Positions 8,899 through 16,646 of a DNA stretch of 19,369 bases are shown in pieces; position 1 is the stretch's first letter; each line of letters begins with the position of its first letter. Under the pieces are notes generated by a model. It did no database searches. It saw only the letters and a program-made list of their open reading frames with translations, and was not told the origin of the DNA. The stretch is from Planctomycetota bacterium (GTDB lineage: Bacteria > Planctomycetota > Phycisphaerae > Sedimentisphaerales > Anaerobacaceae). The DNA is taken from the NCBI GenBank assembly GCA_020344865.1, contig CP070830.1, forward strand, positions 2,453,306 to 2,472,674, in the 5' to 3' direction. The position numbers were made by a program, and so were the translations under genes.

Positions 8899-10428
8899 CT
8901 AACTTTTTGCCATAAGAGCGGCTTCAATTTCCTCGAGCGATTTACCTTTGGTCTCCGGAATCTTCCATAATATAAAAAAGAATCCCAATAGGGCTATTGA
9001 CGCATAAATGAAGAACGTTGCTGCCTCACCAATATTCTCCAATTCCCAGGGAAAGAATAAGGGAATGAAAAAGCTTACCAATCCATTGAAGAAACCTGCA
9101 ATTGAAATTGCTTTCGCCCTGAATTGATTTGGGAATAATTCGGACAAAAGCACCCAGGTCACCGGCCCTAATGACATGGCATACATGCCCACAAAACTCA
9201 GTATTGCGACCAGAATCACGATGCTGTTTAATTTTACTGTCGATTTTAAGATATTTAGTTTATTGTCGTTGAATTCGTTCTCCGTCAGGTGTGAGGCCAA
9301 ATCGGATAAATACGCTTTTTTCGAACTGTATAGCTTGCCCTTAAGCGGTTCAATCTTTTCCATTAATTCAGGATCAACATTCGCTTCCAGTTTTGCCGTT
9401 GATTCGTCATCAATCGAATACTTGGCGCCCATAAAAGAGATGCCGACAACCAGGTGGCATATAATAATGCCGACAATGCCGATTACCAGCAGTGACTTTC
9501 GGCCGATTCGGTCAATCAGTCGCATAGCAAGCAACGCAAACACAATATTCATAATGCCGATAATGCAAGCCTGTAAAAACGCAGCGTTTCTTGAGCCTCC
9601 GATTTTTTCAAAAAGGTCCGGAGCGTAATAAAGAATAGCATTAATACCGATGAACTGCTGCAGCGCGCCGATTGCAATTCCGATAAGTAAAATTGTAAAC
9701 AGTTTTCCTTTGAAAAGCTGTAACATCGAAGTTGATTGCTGAGTTTTTTCCGTTGATTCCTGTATAGAGCGGACCTGTTCAGCGGCATACTGCTCACCAC
9801 CAATATTACTCAATATAGTTGATGCCTGGTCAACCTGGCCTTTGAGTGCGAGCCAGCGGGGACTCTCAGGTACTAAAAACAGAAATATAAAATAAAGGAC
9901 GCTCGGAACTACTACCAATCCAAGCATCCATCGCCATTGATGCACATCAGCAAGGTCGAGAATCAGCCAATTCACGAAATACGCAGCAGAGATACCAATC
10001 ATAAGCGCTAATTGATTGATCATTCCCATGCTGCCTCTTTTTTCGGCGGGTGCAATTTCAGATATGTACACGGGTGCAATTACCAATCCCCATCCAATGG
10101 CAATCCCTCCAATGACGCGCCCGAGAATTAAAAAAATAAATGAAGGAGCGAATGCGCAACAGATTCCGCCAACTGACAATAACAAGGCCGTTGCCAACAA
10201 GACTTTTTTTCTGCCGAAATGATCGCTTAAAAGACCTGCGGTCAAAAAGCCGGCCATACAACCAATCACAAGAGAACTTGTGACCCAACCAACCATCAAT
10301 TCCGACAATTGAAAGTCATCGCGTAAGAACGGGATTGCGCCTGAGATCGCAAGAATCCAGTGTCCAAGAGCAAAGCCTCCTACTGCAACAATAATGGCAA
10401 TCTTTGTGGCATAAGATTTTCTGTCCAT
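8899..10428 (-). CDS. MFS sugar porter (XylE/AraE/GLUT-like) without the usual coupling Asp
   Basis: This is a 509-residue, 12-helix inner-membrane carrier of the sugar porter family. The family marks are DHFGRKK after helix 2, GRVIGGIAIGWG in helix 4, PESPRWL at 187-193, QQFIGINAILYYAP at 257-270 (sugar site), DRIGRK after helix 8, GPVTWVLLSELFP at 421-433 and PETKGKSLEE near the end. It probably carries a pentose or hexose released by the nearby glycosidases. Two features are odd: the helix 1 position that is Asp27 in XylE reads as Trp24 (GHWILAISG), and the loop between helices 9 and 10 is about 65 charged residues (337-401). AAGGA lies 5-6 bases before the ATG. The gene follows galM by about 180 bases and precedes the beta-helix gene by about 100. 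Confidence 0.93.
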   Translation of the reverse strand: MDRKSYATKIAIIVAVGGFALGHWILAISGAIPFLRDDFQLSELMVGWVTSSLVIGCMAGFLTAGLLSDHFGRKKVLLATALLLSVGGICCAFAPSFIFLILGRVIGGIAIGWGLVIAPVYISEIAPAEKRGSMGMINQLALMIGISAAYFVNWLILDLADVHQWRWMLGLVVVPSVLYFIFLFLVPESPRWLALKGQVDQASTILSNIGGEQYAAEQVRSIQESTEKTQQSTSMLQLFKGKLFTILLIGIAIGALQQFIGINAILYYAPDLFEKIGGSRNAAFLQACIIGIMNIVFALLAMRLIDRIGRKSLLVIGIVGIIICHLVVGISFMGAKYSIDDESTAKLEANVDPELMEKIEPLKGKLYSSKKAYLSDLASHLTENEFNDNKLNILKSTVKLNSIVILVAILSFVGMYAMSLGPVTWVLLSELFPNQFRAKAISIAGFFNGLVSFFIPLFFPWELENIGEAATFFIYASIALLGFFFILWKIPETKGKSLEEIEAALMAKS

Positions 10429-10517
10429 TTTAGTCCTTCCTTTCCGTTCTCAATTTGCGTTCTAATTTATTGGGTAATTTGGACTCCATCTACTCACTCA
10501 AACTGACTGACTTTCAC

Positions 10518-10549
10518 TGCCGCGAGAGCAGGAAGCTGCTTTCGCGGCA
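10518..10549. other. Strong 14-bp stem-loop in galM-porter gap
   Basis: TGCCGCGAGAGCAG, loop GAAG, CTGCTTTCGCGGCA. The stem is fully paired as plus-strand RNA (one G-U) and has one A-C mismatch as minus-strand RNA, the sense of the operon. No T-run follows in the operon direction, so it does not look like a simple terminator; an mRNA-stabilising or processing hairpin is possible. Confidence 0.75.
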
Positions 10550-10564
10550 CGCAGATATTTGCAG

Positions 10565-10585
10565 AAGCCCTCGAAGCGAGAGCTT
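10565..10585. other. 9-bp stem-loop just after galM
   Basis: As minus-strand RNA: AAGCTCTCG, loop CTT, CGAGGGCTT, with all pairs formed (one U-G). It begins about 20 bases after the galM stop and 15 bases before the larger hairpin in transcription order. No U-tract follows on the minus strand. On the plus strand a T-rich stretch follows, but no plus-strand gene is seen there. Confidence 0.65.
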
Positions 10586-10606
10586 TGTGGCTTTTTGTTC
10601 GTTTTG

Positions 10607-11644
10607 TTATCGCGACGAGAACTTGTGCACAGTCAGGTGGGTGTACTTTTCACCCGGTTTCAGGACGATTGAAGGAAAATCAGGTTTATTAGGCGCATCA
10701 GGAAAATGCTGTGTCTCAAGGCAGAAAGCGTTATGCTTGTTGTAGACCGCACCTTTCCCCTTAAGGGAGCCATCAAGGAAATTTCCGGAGTAGAACTGGA
10801 TGCCGGGTTCGGTCGTGGAGATTCCCATCACTCGGCCGGTTTTGGGCTCGTAGACCGAAGCGGCCAGGGCGAGCGAGCCATCGGAGCTGTTAAGGACAAA
10901 ATTGTGGTCATAGCCGCCCTCAACCTGGTCTATTCGGGCGCCGACAGCCATTGGCTTGGTAAAATCCATCGGAGTACCCTTGACAGGCTTTATTTGGCCG
11001 GTGGGTATCAGGTCTTCGTCAACGGCTGTGTAATTGTCGGCATTAAGCATAAGCTCGTGGCCGAGTATGTCACCGGAGTCATGGCCGGCGAGGTTGAAAT
11101 AGCTGTGATGTGTGAGATTTACCACCGTGTCTTTGTCCGTTTCGGCCTCGTAACTTACTTTCAACTCATCGTTGTTTGTCAGTGTGTAAATGACGGTGCA
11201 GTTCAGGTTGCCGGGATAGCCTTCCTCGCCGTCCTTGCTGAGGTAATTTAGTTTGAGGGCTGGTCCCTCATCTGTTTCCATTTGCTCGGCGTCCCAGACG
11301 ACCTTGTCGAAGCCTTTGATGCCGCCGTGCAGGTGGTTTGGGCCGTTATTTGTCGCGAGGGTGTATTCCACGCCATTTAAGGTGAATTTGCCCTTGCCTA
11401 TACGGTTTCCGCAGCGGCCTATGAGCGCCCCGAAATAGGGATTTTCCTTTATGTATTCGTCGAGGGTGTCGTAACCCGATACGATGTCACCCAGTTGGCC
11501 GTTCCTGTCGGGGACGTGGAGCGTCGTCACGATGCCGCCGTAGGTCATTATCTGGGCCTTTAAGCCGTTACTGTTGGTCAGGGTGTACAAATCGACGCTT
11601 TCGCCGTCCGGCGTTTTTCCGAAATCTTGTTTTTCTATGCTCAT
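10607..11644 (-). CDS. galM: Aldose 1-epimerase (mutarotase)
   Basis: The protein has 345 residues, the normal GalM length. It interconverts alpha and beta anomers of aldoses such as galactose, glucose or arabinose in the cytoplasm; no signal peptide is visible. The family marks are clear: IMTYGGIVTTLHVPD at the N-terminus, GRCGNRIG with the substrate-binding Arg81, NGPNHLHGG with His106, LTHHSYFNLAG with catalytic His180, and FCLETQHFPDAPN with the catalytic base Glu310. GGAGA lies 6 bases before the ATG. A mutarotase beside araB, araD and an isomerase is common in arabinose operons, because hydrolases release one anomer and the isomerase needs another. About 196 bases separate it from the isomerase upstream, enough for its own promoter, but I could not identify one with confidence. 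Confidence 0.95.
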   Translation of the reverse strand: MSIEKQDFGKTPDGESVDLYTLTNSNGLKAQIMTYGGIVTTLHVPDRNGQLGDIVSGYDTLDEYIKENPYFGALIGRCGNRIGKGKFTLNGVEYTLATNNGPNHLHGGIKGFDKVVWDAEQMETDEGPALKLNYLSKDGEEGYPGNLNCTVIYTLTNNDELKVSYEAETDKDTVVNLTHHSYFNLAGHDSGDILGHELMLNADNYTAVDEDLIPTGQIKPVKGTPMDFTKPMAVGARIDQVEGGYDHNFVLNSSDGSLALAASVYEPKTGRVMGISTTEPGIQFYSGNFLDGSLKGKGAVYNKHNAFCLETQHFPDAPNKPDFPSIVLKPGEKYTHLTVHKFSSR

Positions 11645-11840
11645 TTTATTTCTCCATATCTGATAGCTTTGTTATAGCCGAACACAAGCTGTTTTTACGA
11701 CGAACGAGTTTTCAATGCTTTACGCCTCAAGACTGCGACTAAAGCAGCCAATGCGCATTTCGACAACTCCGGCAGTAAACCGGGGCATAGTACATGTCCG
11801 AATATAAACTTTCAGCACTAAAAGCAGAAATCCCTACGGC

Positions 11841-13247
11841 TTACTGGTGCCGGTAGACCTCCCAGCCCATGTAATTGTCGAGAGCTTCGGCGATTGCATC
11901 AGCTTTTTGGCACATGTTCATCGGAACGTGGTGTTCGAAGCCCATTTTGCAGACGTACTTCATAAGGACCTGGAGATTCGGAATCCTGATAACTCCGAAG
12001 CCGCCGAAGGTATCAATTTTGTCATTCGTAAATTCACCTTCGCCGACGTAAGTGCTGATAATACCGGCAGCATCATCGGTAGAGGTCCTGCAGAAAGTGG
12101 CCTTCTTGGCCGCTATCCTGCCGACGACAGTTCCGTAGGTGTTTTCTTTGCCAACGGTCCCTGCAATAATCTCCTGGTAGTCCATCTTTGCGCTCTTGAA
12201 GAATGACTTGGGCAGATTGCTGCAGTGGAAGACGATGCACTTGTTGGGGTCGTTTCCGTAATTGTTGTTCCAGTCCAGAAGGGCGCTCGGAGTTCCGCTG
12301 GCCAGTTGAAGGATGTACATTCCGAGCAGGCCGGTCATGTCAACTTCACAGGCACTTGGCAGCAGGGCATCGCTCATCATACTCATAAGTGTGCAGGGGA
12401 CGATTCCGAAGAATTCCTCGAGGGCCGTCCAGCACTGTATCGCGGTCCCGTCAATCTGGTTTGCCTTAATCCACTGGTCTACTGCGACGCCGAATTTGGC
12501 AATCTTAAGAAGCGCTGCTGCCGGGATGGCCTTCGTGGCTACGTACTTCTTGATGGCGGTTACTTTGTTTTTGACGCGCCTGTCACCGTCTGAGAGCAAT
12601 TCCACTTTTCCGAGGATTTCGTAGAGGTCGACTGTTTCGACGGCAATGCCCGAAAGCTCGAGGAGTTTTTCGCTGTAGCGCACTGTATTGAAAGCGGTGG
12701 GCCTGGAGCCTATGGCGCCGAAGCGGGCGTTTTTGAGGCCTTTTATAATCCTGCATGTGGCGGCGAAATCATCGAGGTCTTTCTTGAATTCGGCTGAGTT
12801 AACTTTGACGGTGTGTGAGCTGGTCAGTGTATACGGGATGCCGGCCTGCCTTAGATTGTTGCAAACGCTGATTTTGCCGCAGAAGGAATCGCGTCTGTTG
12901 GCTATGGTCATTTTACCGGCGACGTCGGGTTCGGCCTGAATGAGAATTGGCACATCGAGGCCGGAGCGCTTGACGGTTTCGGCGACGCCTTTTTCATCAC
13001 CGAAGTTGGGCAGGGTTACGATTATGCCGTCAATGTCGGCGGCCTTTCGCGCAAAAAGTGCAGCGCATTTTTTTGCGTCGGCGAAAGTCTCTACGGCACC
13101 GTACTTTGTGTCCTGCATTGATAATGCTACGGCGTTGTAGCCGCCTTTCTTAAGGACATCGAGCACGTCTTTGCGACCTGATTTAGCCAGATGGTCGGGG
13201 AAAAAACCTCTGTTTCCAACAATAACACCAAATGTAGTTTTGTTCAT
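11841..13247 (-). CDS. L-fucose/L-arabinose isomerase superfamily protein, probable arabinose isomerase
   Basis: The protein has 468 residues, shorter than AraA (about 500) and FucI (about 590). It begins FGVIVGNRGFFPDHLA, the Rossmann-like first domain of this superfamily. Likely metal ligands by comparison with FucI/AraA are Glu301 (SACEVDMTG), Asp325 (SALLDWNNNYG) and His439 or His440 (FEHHVPMN), with His341 (FHCSN) also near the site. It sits 27 bases after araD with GGAGG seven bases before the ATG, so its likely reaction is L-arabinose to L-ribulose. I saw no other AraA in the window. L-fucose, D-arabinose or another aldose remain possible, since family members differ in substrate. Databases usually label such proteins only 'L-fucose/L-arabinose isomerase family'. 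The function given is from context; the family is from sequence. Confidence 0.82.
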   Translation of the reverse strand: MNKTTFGVIVGNRGFFPDHLAKSGRKDVLDVLKKGGYNAVALSMQDTKYGAVETFADAKKCAALFARKAADIDGIIVTLPNFGDEKGVAETVKRSGLDVPILIQAEPDVAGKMTIANRRDSFCGKISVCNNLRQAGIPYTLTSSHTVKVNSAEFKKDLDDFAATCRIIKGLKNARFGAIGSRPTAFNTVRYSEKLLELSGIAVETVDLYEILGKVELLSDGDRRVKNKVTAIKKYVATKAIPAAALLKIAKFGVAVDQWIKANQIDGTAIQCWTALEEFFGIVPCTLMSMMSDALLPSACEVDMTGLLGMYILQLASGTPSALLDWNNNYGNDPNKCIVFHCSNLPKSFFKSAKMDYQEIIAGTVGKENTYGTVVGRIAAKKATFCRTSTDDAAGIISTYVGEGEFTNDKIDTFGGFGVIRIPNLQVLMKYVCKMGFEHHVPMNMCQKADAIAEALDNYMGWEVYRHQ

Positions 13248-13274
13248 TTTTTTACCTCCAGTCAGTTATCTTAA

Positions 13275-13964
13275 TTATTTTTGTCCGTAGTAAGCGTCCT
13301 TGCCGTGTTTACGCAAATAGTGCTTGTCCAGCAGCACCTGTGAGATTTTATCCTGATTTGGGTTTATTAGCAATGTGCCCATCGCCATAGCTGCCATCTG
13401 TTCGAGCACGACCGCCGCTTCGACAGTTGCGGCCGGGGTTTTTCCCCAGGTGAAAGGACCGTGATTTGCCACCAAGACCCCCGGTATTTCTATAGGGTCG
13501 AGGTCGGCGAATCGCCTGACAATGACCTTGCCGGTGTTGAGTTCGTAGTTGCTTTTTATCTCGTCGGCCGTCATAACATCCGTCACGGGCACGGGCCCGT
13601 AGAAAAAGTCGGCATGGGTGGTGCCAAGGCAGGGAATTTCGCGGCAGGCCTGCGCCCACATGCTGGCATTGACCGAGTGAGTGTGACAGACACCGCCAAT
13701 GACATCGAAGTTTCTATAAAGTTCGAGGTGAGTGGGCGTATCCGACGAGGGTCTAAGGTCGCCCTCGACTATTTTGCCGTCCAAGTCGAGCAGGACGATT
13801 TTGTCCGGCGTGAGCTGGTCATACGGAACGCCGCTTGGCTTGATGGCCACGACGGATGCCGAGCGGTCTATCCCGCTGACGTTGCCCCAGCTATAAATCA
13901 CCAGGTTATGAGTTTGAAGCTCAATGTTGGCCTGGCAAACGGCTTTTCTTAGTTCCTCGTGCAT
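13275..13964 (-). CDS. araD: L-ribulose-5-phosphate 4-epimerase
   Basis: The protein has 229 residues (E. coli AraD has 231), a class II aldolase-fold enzyme. It epimerises L-ribulose 5-phosphate to D-xylulose 5-phosphate by retro-aldol chemistry in the cytoplasm. Zinc ligands are His94 and His96 (VCHTHS) and His168 (VANHGPF). Asp75 in SSDTPTHLELYR matches the conserved acid, and a Tyr pair near the C-terminus (AYYGQ) matches the catalytic Tyr229 region. THADFFYGPVPVT is typical of AraD and not of the related fuculose aldolase. The start at 13964 is 10 bases after the araB stop with only a weak GAGATAA upstream, so translation may depend on reading through from araB. If araB translation stops early, araD expression could suffer from polarity. 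Confidence 0.95.
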   Translation of the reverse strand: MHEELRKAVCQANIELQTHNLVIYSWGNVSGIDRSASVVAIKPSGVPYDQLTPDKIVLLDLDGKIVEGDLRPSSDTPTHLELYRNFDVIGGVCHTHSVNASMWAQACREIPCLGTTHADFFYGPVPVTDVMTADEIKSNYELNTGKVIVRRFADLDPIEIPGVLVANHGPFTWGKTPAATVEAAVVLEQMAAMAMGTLLINPNQDKISQVLLDKHYLRKHGKDAYYGQK

Positions 13965-13974
13965 TTACTTTATC

Positions 13975-14868
13975 TCAAGCTTTTACTGAATCCTTTATTT
14001 GAAGCAGTTGTTTCATAACGTTTGCCATTTTCCCTGAGAAGCTGTCAAGCCCAAAGGCATCATGAAGCTGCTTGTAAAGCGGATAGAGCTGTTTATAGAC
14101 CTTGTTGTTTTCGGGAATCGGCTTGTAGCTGGTGTCTTTCATCCCGCACATTGCGGCTTGTGCATCTGCGTAGTTATCATAGCCTCCCGCTGCGGAACCG
14201 GCGACGACCGCTCCGGCTATGGCTGAGCCCAGAGCACACGTCTGGGCGGAACGTGCTATCTTCATTTCTCTGCCAATAACGTCGGCGTAAATCTGCATAA
14301 TCAGCGGATTTTTCTCAGCGATGCCGCCGCAGTTGATTACCTCCTCGATTTTAACTCCGTATTCCTCGAAGCGATTGATAATGGTAAGGGCCCCGTAAGC
14401 TGTCGACTCAATCAAAGCTCTATAAATTTCTTCCGGCGTTGTGTGGAGGGTTTGTCCGAGCAGCAGGCCTGTGAGTCTCTGGTCGACAAGTATTGTTCTG
14501 TTACCGTTGTTCCAATCGAGTGCCAGCAGGCCCGACTGACCCGGCTTTAGCTTTGCCGCTTTTTCGGTAAGGGCTTCGTGAGAGCCCGCTGTTTTGCCGC
14601 CCGGCTGGATGTAATTGACGAACCAGTTGAAGATGTCACCGACTGCGGACTGGCCGGCTTCGAGTCCCCAATAGCCCGGCAGGATTGAGCCATCGACTAT
14701 GCCGCAGATGCCTGGGACATCGGCCAAGTCTTTGTCGGCGGGCCAGACCGCCATGTCACAGGTGCTTGTGCCGATGATTTTGACCAACTTGCCGGTGCTT
14801 ATTCCGGAACCAACACCGCCCAGATGGGCGTCAAAAGCACCCATTGCAACCGGTATACCGGCTTTCAA
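13975..14868 (-). CDS. araB: C-terminal fragment of L-ribulokinase (FGGY_C domain)
   Basis: This is the open part after the nonsense codon and a 14-codon linker. It carries the catalytic Asp (full-length residue 280) in GAFDAHLGGVGSG, the ISTGKLVKIIGTSTCDM segment, and the ATP-binding C-terminal lobe with LIESTAYGALTIINRFEEYG and VINCGGIAEKNPLIMQIYAD. The first possible start is a TTG at 14868 without a convincing ribosome binding site, so independent translation is doubtful. Confidence 0.7.
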   Translation of the reverse strand: MKAGIPVAMGAFDAHLGGVGSGISTGKLVKIIGTSTCDMAVWPADKDLADVPGICGIVDGSILPGYWGLEAGQSAVGDIFNWFVNYIQPGGKTAGSHEALTEKAAKLKPGQSGLLALDWNNGNRTILVDQRLTGLLLGQTLHTTPEEIYRALIESTAYGALTIINRFEEYGVKIEEVINCGGIAEKNPLIMQIYADVIGREMKIARSAQTCALGSAIAGAVVAGSAAGGYDNYADAQAAMCGMKDTSYKPIPENNKVYKQLYPLYKQLHDAFGLDSFSGKMANVMKQLLQIKDSVKA

Positions 14869-14910
14869 GCCGAGTTTGCCTGCCCACTCGTCGGTCAGGT
14901 CACCGGCCTT

Positions 14911-15669
14911 TTAGTCGATGGCATAAGTTTTATCGCCTAATGTATCACGTAGCTGTCCGAGCTTCGGGTCGAGTTTCGCGAGGAATTCCTTTGCCGGGTA
15001 GCCGCCCCAGTCAGCGTTGACCATTGCTTTGTGTCCGGCGGCACACCGGCAGCGTTTGACTTTATTCGGGTCCGTGGTTCCTGTCAGAAGCGCCGTCATG
15101 TAGTCCGCGTGTTCGACCCAGGTATAAGCGGCATCGAAGACCTTGGAATCCACTCTCAGGCAATGCAGGATTTTGCTGAAGAACCACTCCGATGAATAAG
15201 TTCCGCCGCACTTTGCGAGGTACTCGGGATGTTCTTTTTCGGCGAGTTGAGTAATCTCGCCGGCTTCGGCGTGGCCGGTGTGGTCTTTCCACAACCATGC
15301 ATGAGCGTTGGGATTGTCTTTAAACTCGTCGAGCAAGGCCAACGGTGTGCCGTCCCTATTGATGGGTATAGGCGTCGAGCCTGTAGTGTCAACGCCGATA
15401 CCTATAATCTGCTTGGCGTCAAAGTCCTTATCCGCACCTGCTGCTTGGGACAGCACCTCCTTGACGGTGACCTCGATTCCCTTGATGTAATCGGCCGGGT
15501 TTTGTCTTGCGAGATTGTGGTCGGATGGGTCGATGATGATACCGGCCTCGCCTGTCTCAAAGTTCCAAACGTGAGTGCCAAGTTCTTCACCGCTTGCGAC
15601 GTCGACAAGTACTGCTCTTACCGAATTTGTGCCGTAATCCAATCCTAAGCTATATTTTCTTTTACTCAA
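14911..15669 (-). CDS. araB: N-terminal fragment of L-ribulokinase (FGGY_N domain)
   Basis: A 252-residue open part before the nonsense codon. It has the phosphate-binding opening SLGLDYGTNSVRAVLVD and the ribulokinase signature GIGVDTTGSTPIP, then a DEFKDNPNAHAWLWKDHT segment. It ends before the catalytic Asp, so alone it should be inactive. The TTG start at 15669 forms a TTGA overlap with the upstream gene, which implies translational coupling. Confidence 0.75.
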   Translation of the reverse strand: MSKRKYSLGLDYGTNSVRAVLVDVASGEELGTHVWNFETGEAGIIIDPSDHNLARQNPADYIKGIEVTVKEVLSQAAGADKDFDAKQIIGIGVDTTGSTPIPINRDGTPLALLDEFKDNPNAHAWLWKDHTGHAEAGEITQLAEKEHPEYLAKCGGTYSSEWFFSKILHCLRVDSKVFDAAYTWVEHADYMTALLTGTTDPNKVKRCRCAAGHKAMVNADWGGYPAKEFLAKLDPKLGQLRDTLGDKTYAID

Positions 15670-16358
15670 TTTTCACTTGCTCCTTTTTCTATGTTAACAT
15701 TTTGAGAACTTTTTTGCTTTTCCACTAAGCCAATTTTAACAGACCTGATAATCTGCCCACCTTCTTTCTGTCCACTCAGTGCATCCAGCACGTCGAACCG
15801 CATATTGTTTTTTTTGTCCCGGTAATAAATCAACCAGTACGGATAGTAAAGCGTCTGGGTTTGCGGCTCGGGTACGACGTCGACCCTGCGATATCGCAAA
15901 CCCCCGGTCAATTTCATAATATCGTACATCAATAAATTCTTGCCTGCTTTTATCGCGGCCTTTTCGTCCAGGGCCGCAGGTAAAATCTGCTCTTCTGCCA
16001 CGTCCTGCCATTTAATTGACACCGTTATGGTCTTTTCATCTTTAATTAGGTCAGTCGAATCAATCAAAGCCGGCCCGAGCAATCCGTCGAACTGCCCGCG
16101 TAACCCCTCATCCTTGAGGACAAACTTCGTATTTTTCTTTATGTTTACCGGTATCCCCTGCAGCGAATCCACAAGGAATATCCCTTTTTCGGTCTTTCGT
16201 CTGCCGAACAATGAAGTCAGCTCAATTCTGTACCTGAACAAAACGAAAGGCACGTAAATCAATTCTATCGAACAGGGTGCTTTAAAATTCTTACGGCAAT
16301 ACCTCTTTATTACATCATCGCAGTCATCAAACCTGGGGACCATGCCAACAATTTTCAT
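15666..16358 (-). CDS. Conserved-looking soluble protein of unknown function
   Basis: I do not recognise the family of this 230-residue protein. There is no signal peptide or membrane segment, so it should be cytoplasmic. It begins with a Cys/Asp-rich stretch (VPRFDDCDDVIKRYCRKNF, Cys at about 13, 21, 29) followed by beta-rich sequence (IELIYVPFVLFRYRIEL). A middle part has QDVAEEQILPAALDEKAAIKA. A C-terminal aromatic strand block (TLYYPYWLIYYRDKKNNMRF, then DVLDALSGQKEGGQI) resembles a beta-sheet that ends with a ligand- or protein-binding turn. Its ATG overlaps the TGA of the 86-residue membrane protein by four bases, and its own TGA overlaps the TTG of araB. It is thus tightly coupled between transporter and kinase. 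A role in transporter or pathway control is only a guess. Confidence 0.75.
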   Translation of the reverse strand: MKIVGMVPRFDDCDDVIKRYCRKNFKAPCSIELIYVPFVLFRYRIELTSLFGRRKTEKGIFLVDSLQGIPVNIKKNTKFVLKDEGLRGQFDGLLGPALIDSTDLIKDEKTITVSIKWQDVAEEQILPAALDEKAAIKAGKNLLMYDIMKLTGGLRYRRVDVVPEPQTQTLYYPYWLIYYRDKKNNMRFDVLDALSGQKEGGQIIRSVKIGLVEKQKSSQNVNIEKGASEN

Positions 16359-16615
16359 GCCTGCTTCTTCGCTTGTTTAAGACGCGCTACGCCTCCGATG
16401 GCAAACCCCACGCCGATGAGCGTTATAACGGCGTTACTGATTATTGAGCATGTCTTGATGTTGGGGGTCCAGGGATTTGTCGTCGCAAAGCGGCCGGTCA
16501 TGCTAAGGATACTAAGGATAAAGACCGACAGGCCCAGTATTATGAGGATTACACCGATGGATGTCATTTGTACGCCGACAATAACCTTAGGGTCAGCACC
16601 CTTTTGTTCTTCCAT
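16355..16615 (-). CDS. Small two-helix inner-membrane protein of unknown function
   Basis: The protein has 86 residues. Two hydrophobic segments are clear: VIVGVQMTSIGVILIILGL...ILSIL at about 11-39 and SIISNAVITLIGVGFAIGGV at about 57-76, joined by a polar loop with NPWTPNIKTC. The N-terminus is polar (MEEQKGADPK) and the C-terminus is basic (ARLKQAKKQA), consistent with both ends inside the cell. GGGAG lies 8 bases before the ATG. It lies 31 bases after the symporter stop and overlaps the next gene by ATGA. I do not recognise a family. The position suggests an accessory to the symporter or to the 230-residue protein coupled to it. Confidence 0.75.
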   Translation of the reverse strand: MEEQKGADPKVIVGVQMTSIGVILIILGLSVFILSILSMTGRFATTNPWTPNIKTCSIISNAVITLIGVGFAIGGVARLKQAKKQA

Positions 16616-16646
16616 ATCTATAACTCCCGATTTTTAAGAGATTTCT

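Larger units (their letters stand above)
13975..15669 (-). pseudogene. araB: L-ribulokinase, interrupted by one in-frame TAA
   Basis: A 564-residue FGGY-family kinase frame, close to the 566 residues of E. coli AraB, is open except for TAA at 14911-14913 (codon 253). L-ribulokinase phosphorylates L-ribulose to L-ribulose 5-phosphate with ATP. Both halves are in the same frame: 15669 and 14868 differ by exactly 801 bases. Sequence similarity to the family runs straight through the stop (TYAID, stop, KAGDLTDEWAGKLG). The start is a TTG overlapping the TGA of the gene before, with GGAG 10 bases upstream. TAA could come from GAA or CAA by one base. A recent nonsense mutation or a sequencing error is most likely; the rest of the gene shows no decay. 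Reassignment of TAA is unlikely because several neighbours end in TAA. Confidence 0.85.

Noticed and set aside
11645..11840. Internal promoter upstream of galM
   Set aside because: TATAAC and similar boxes exist on the minus strand, but none has a matching -35 at good spacing.
11841..13247. Naming the isomerase araA or fucI outright
   Set aside because: The protein is shorter than both and belongs to a broad superfamily; the gene neighbourhood supports arabinose but sequence alone does not fix the substrate.
14911..14913. TAA reassigned to a sense codon
   Set aside because: The GH42, beta-helix, symporter, galM, araD and isomerase genes all end properly at TAA, so the code looks standard.
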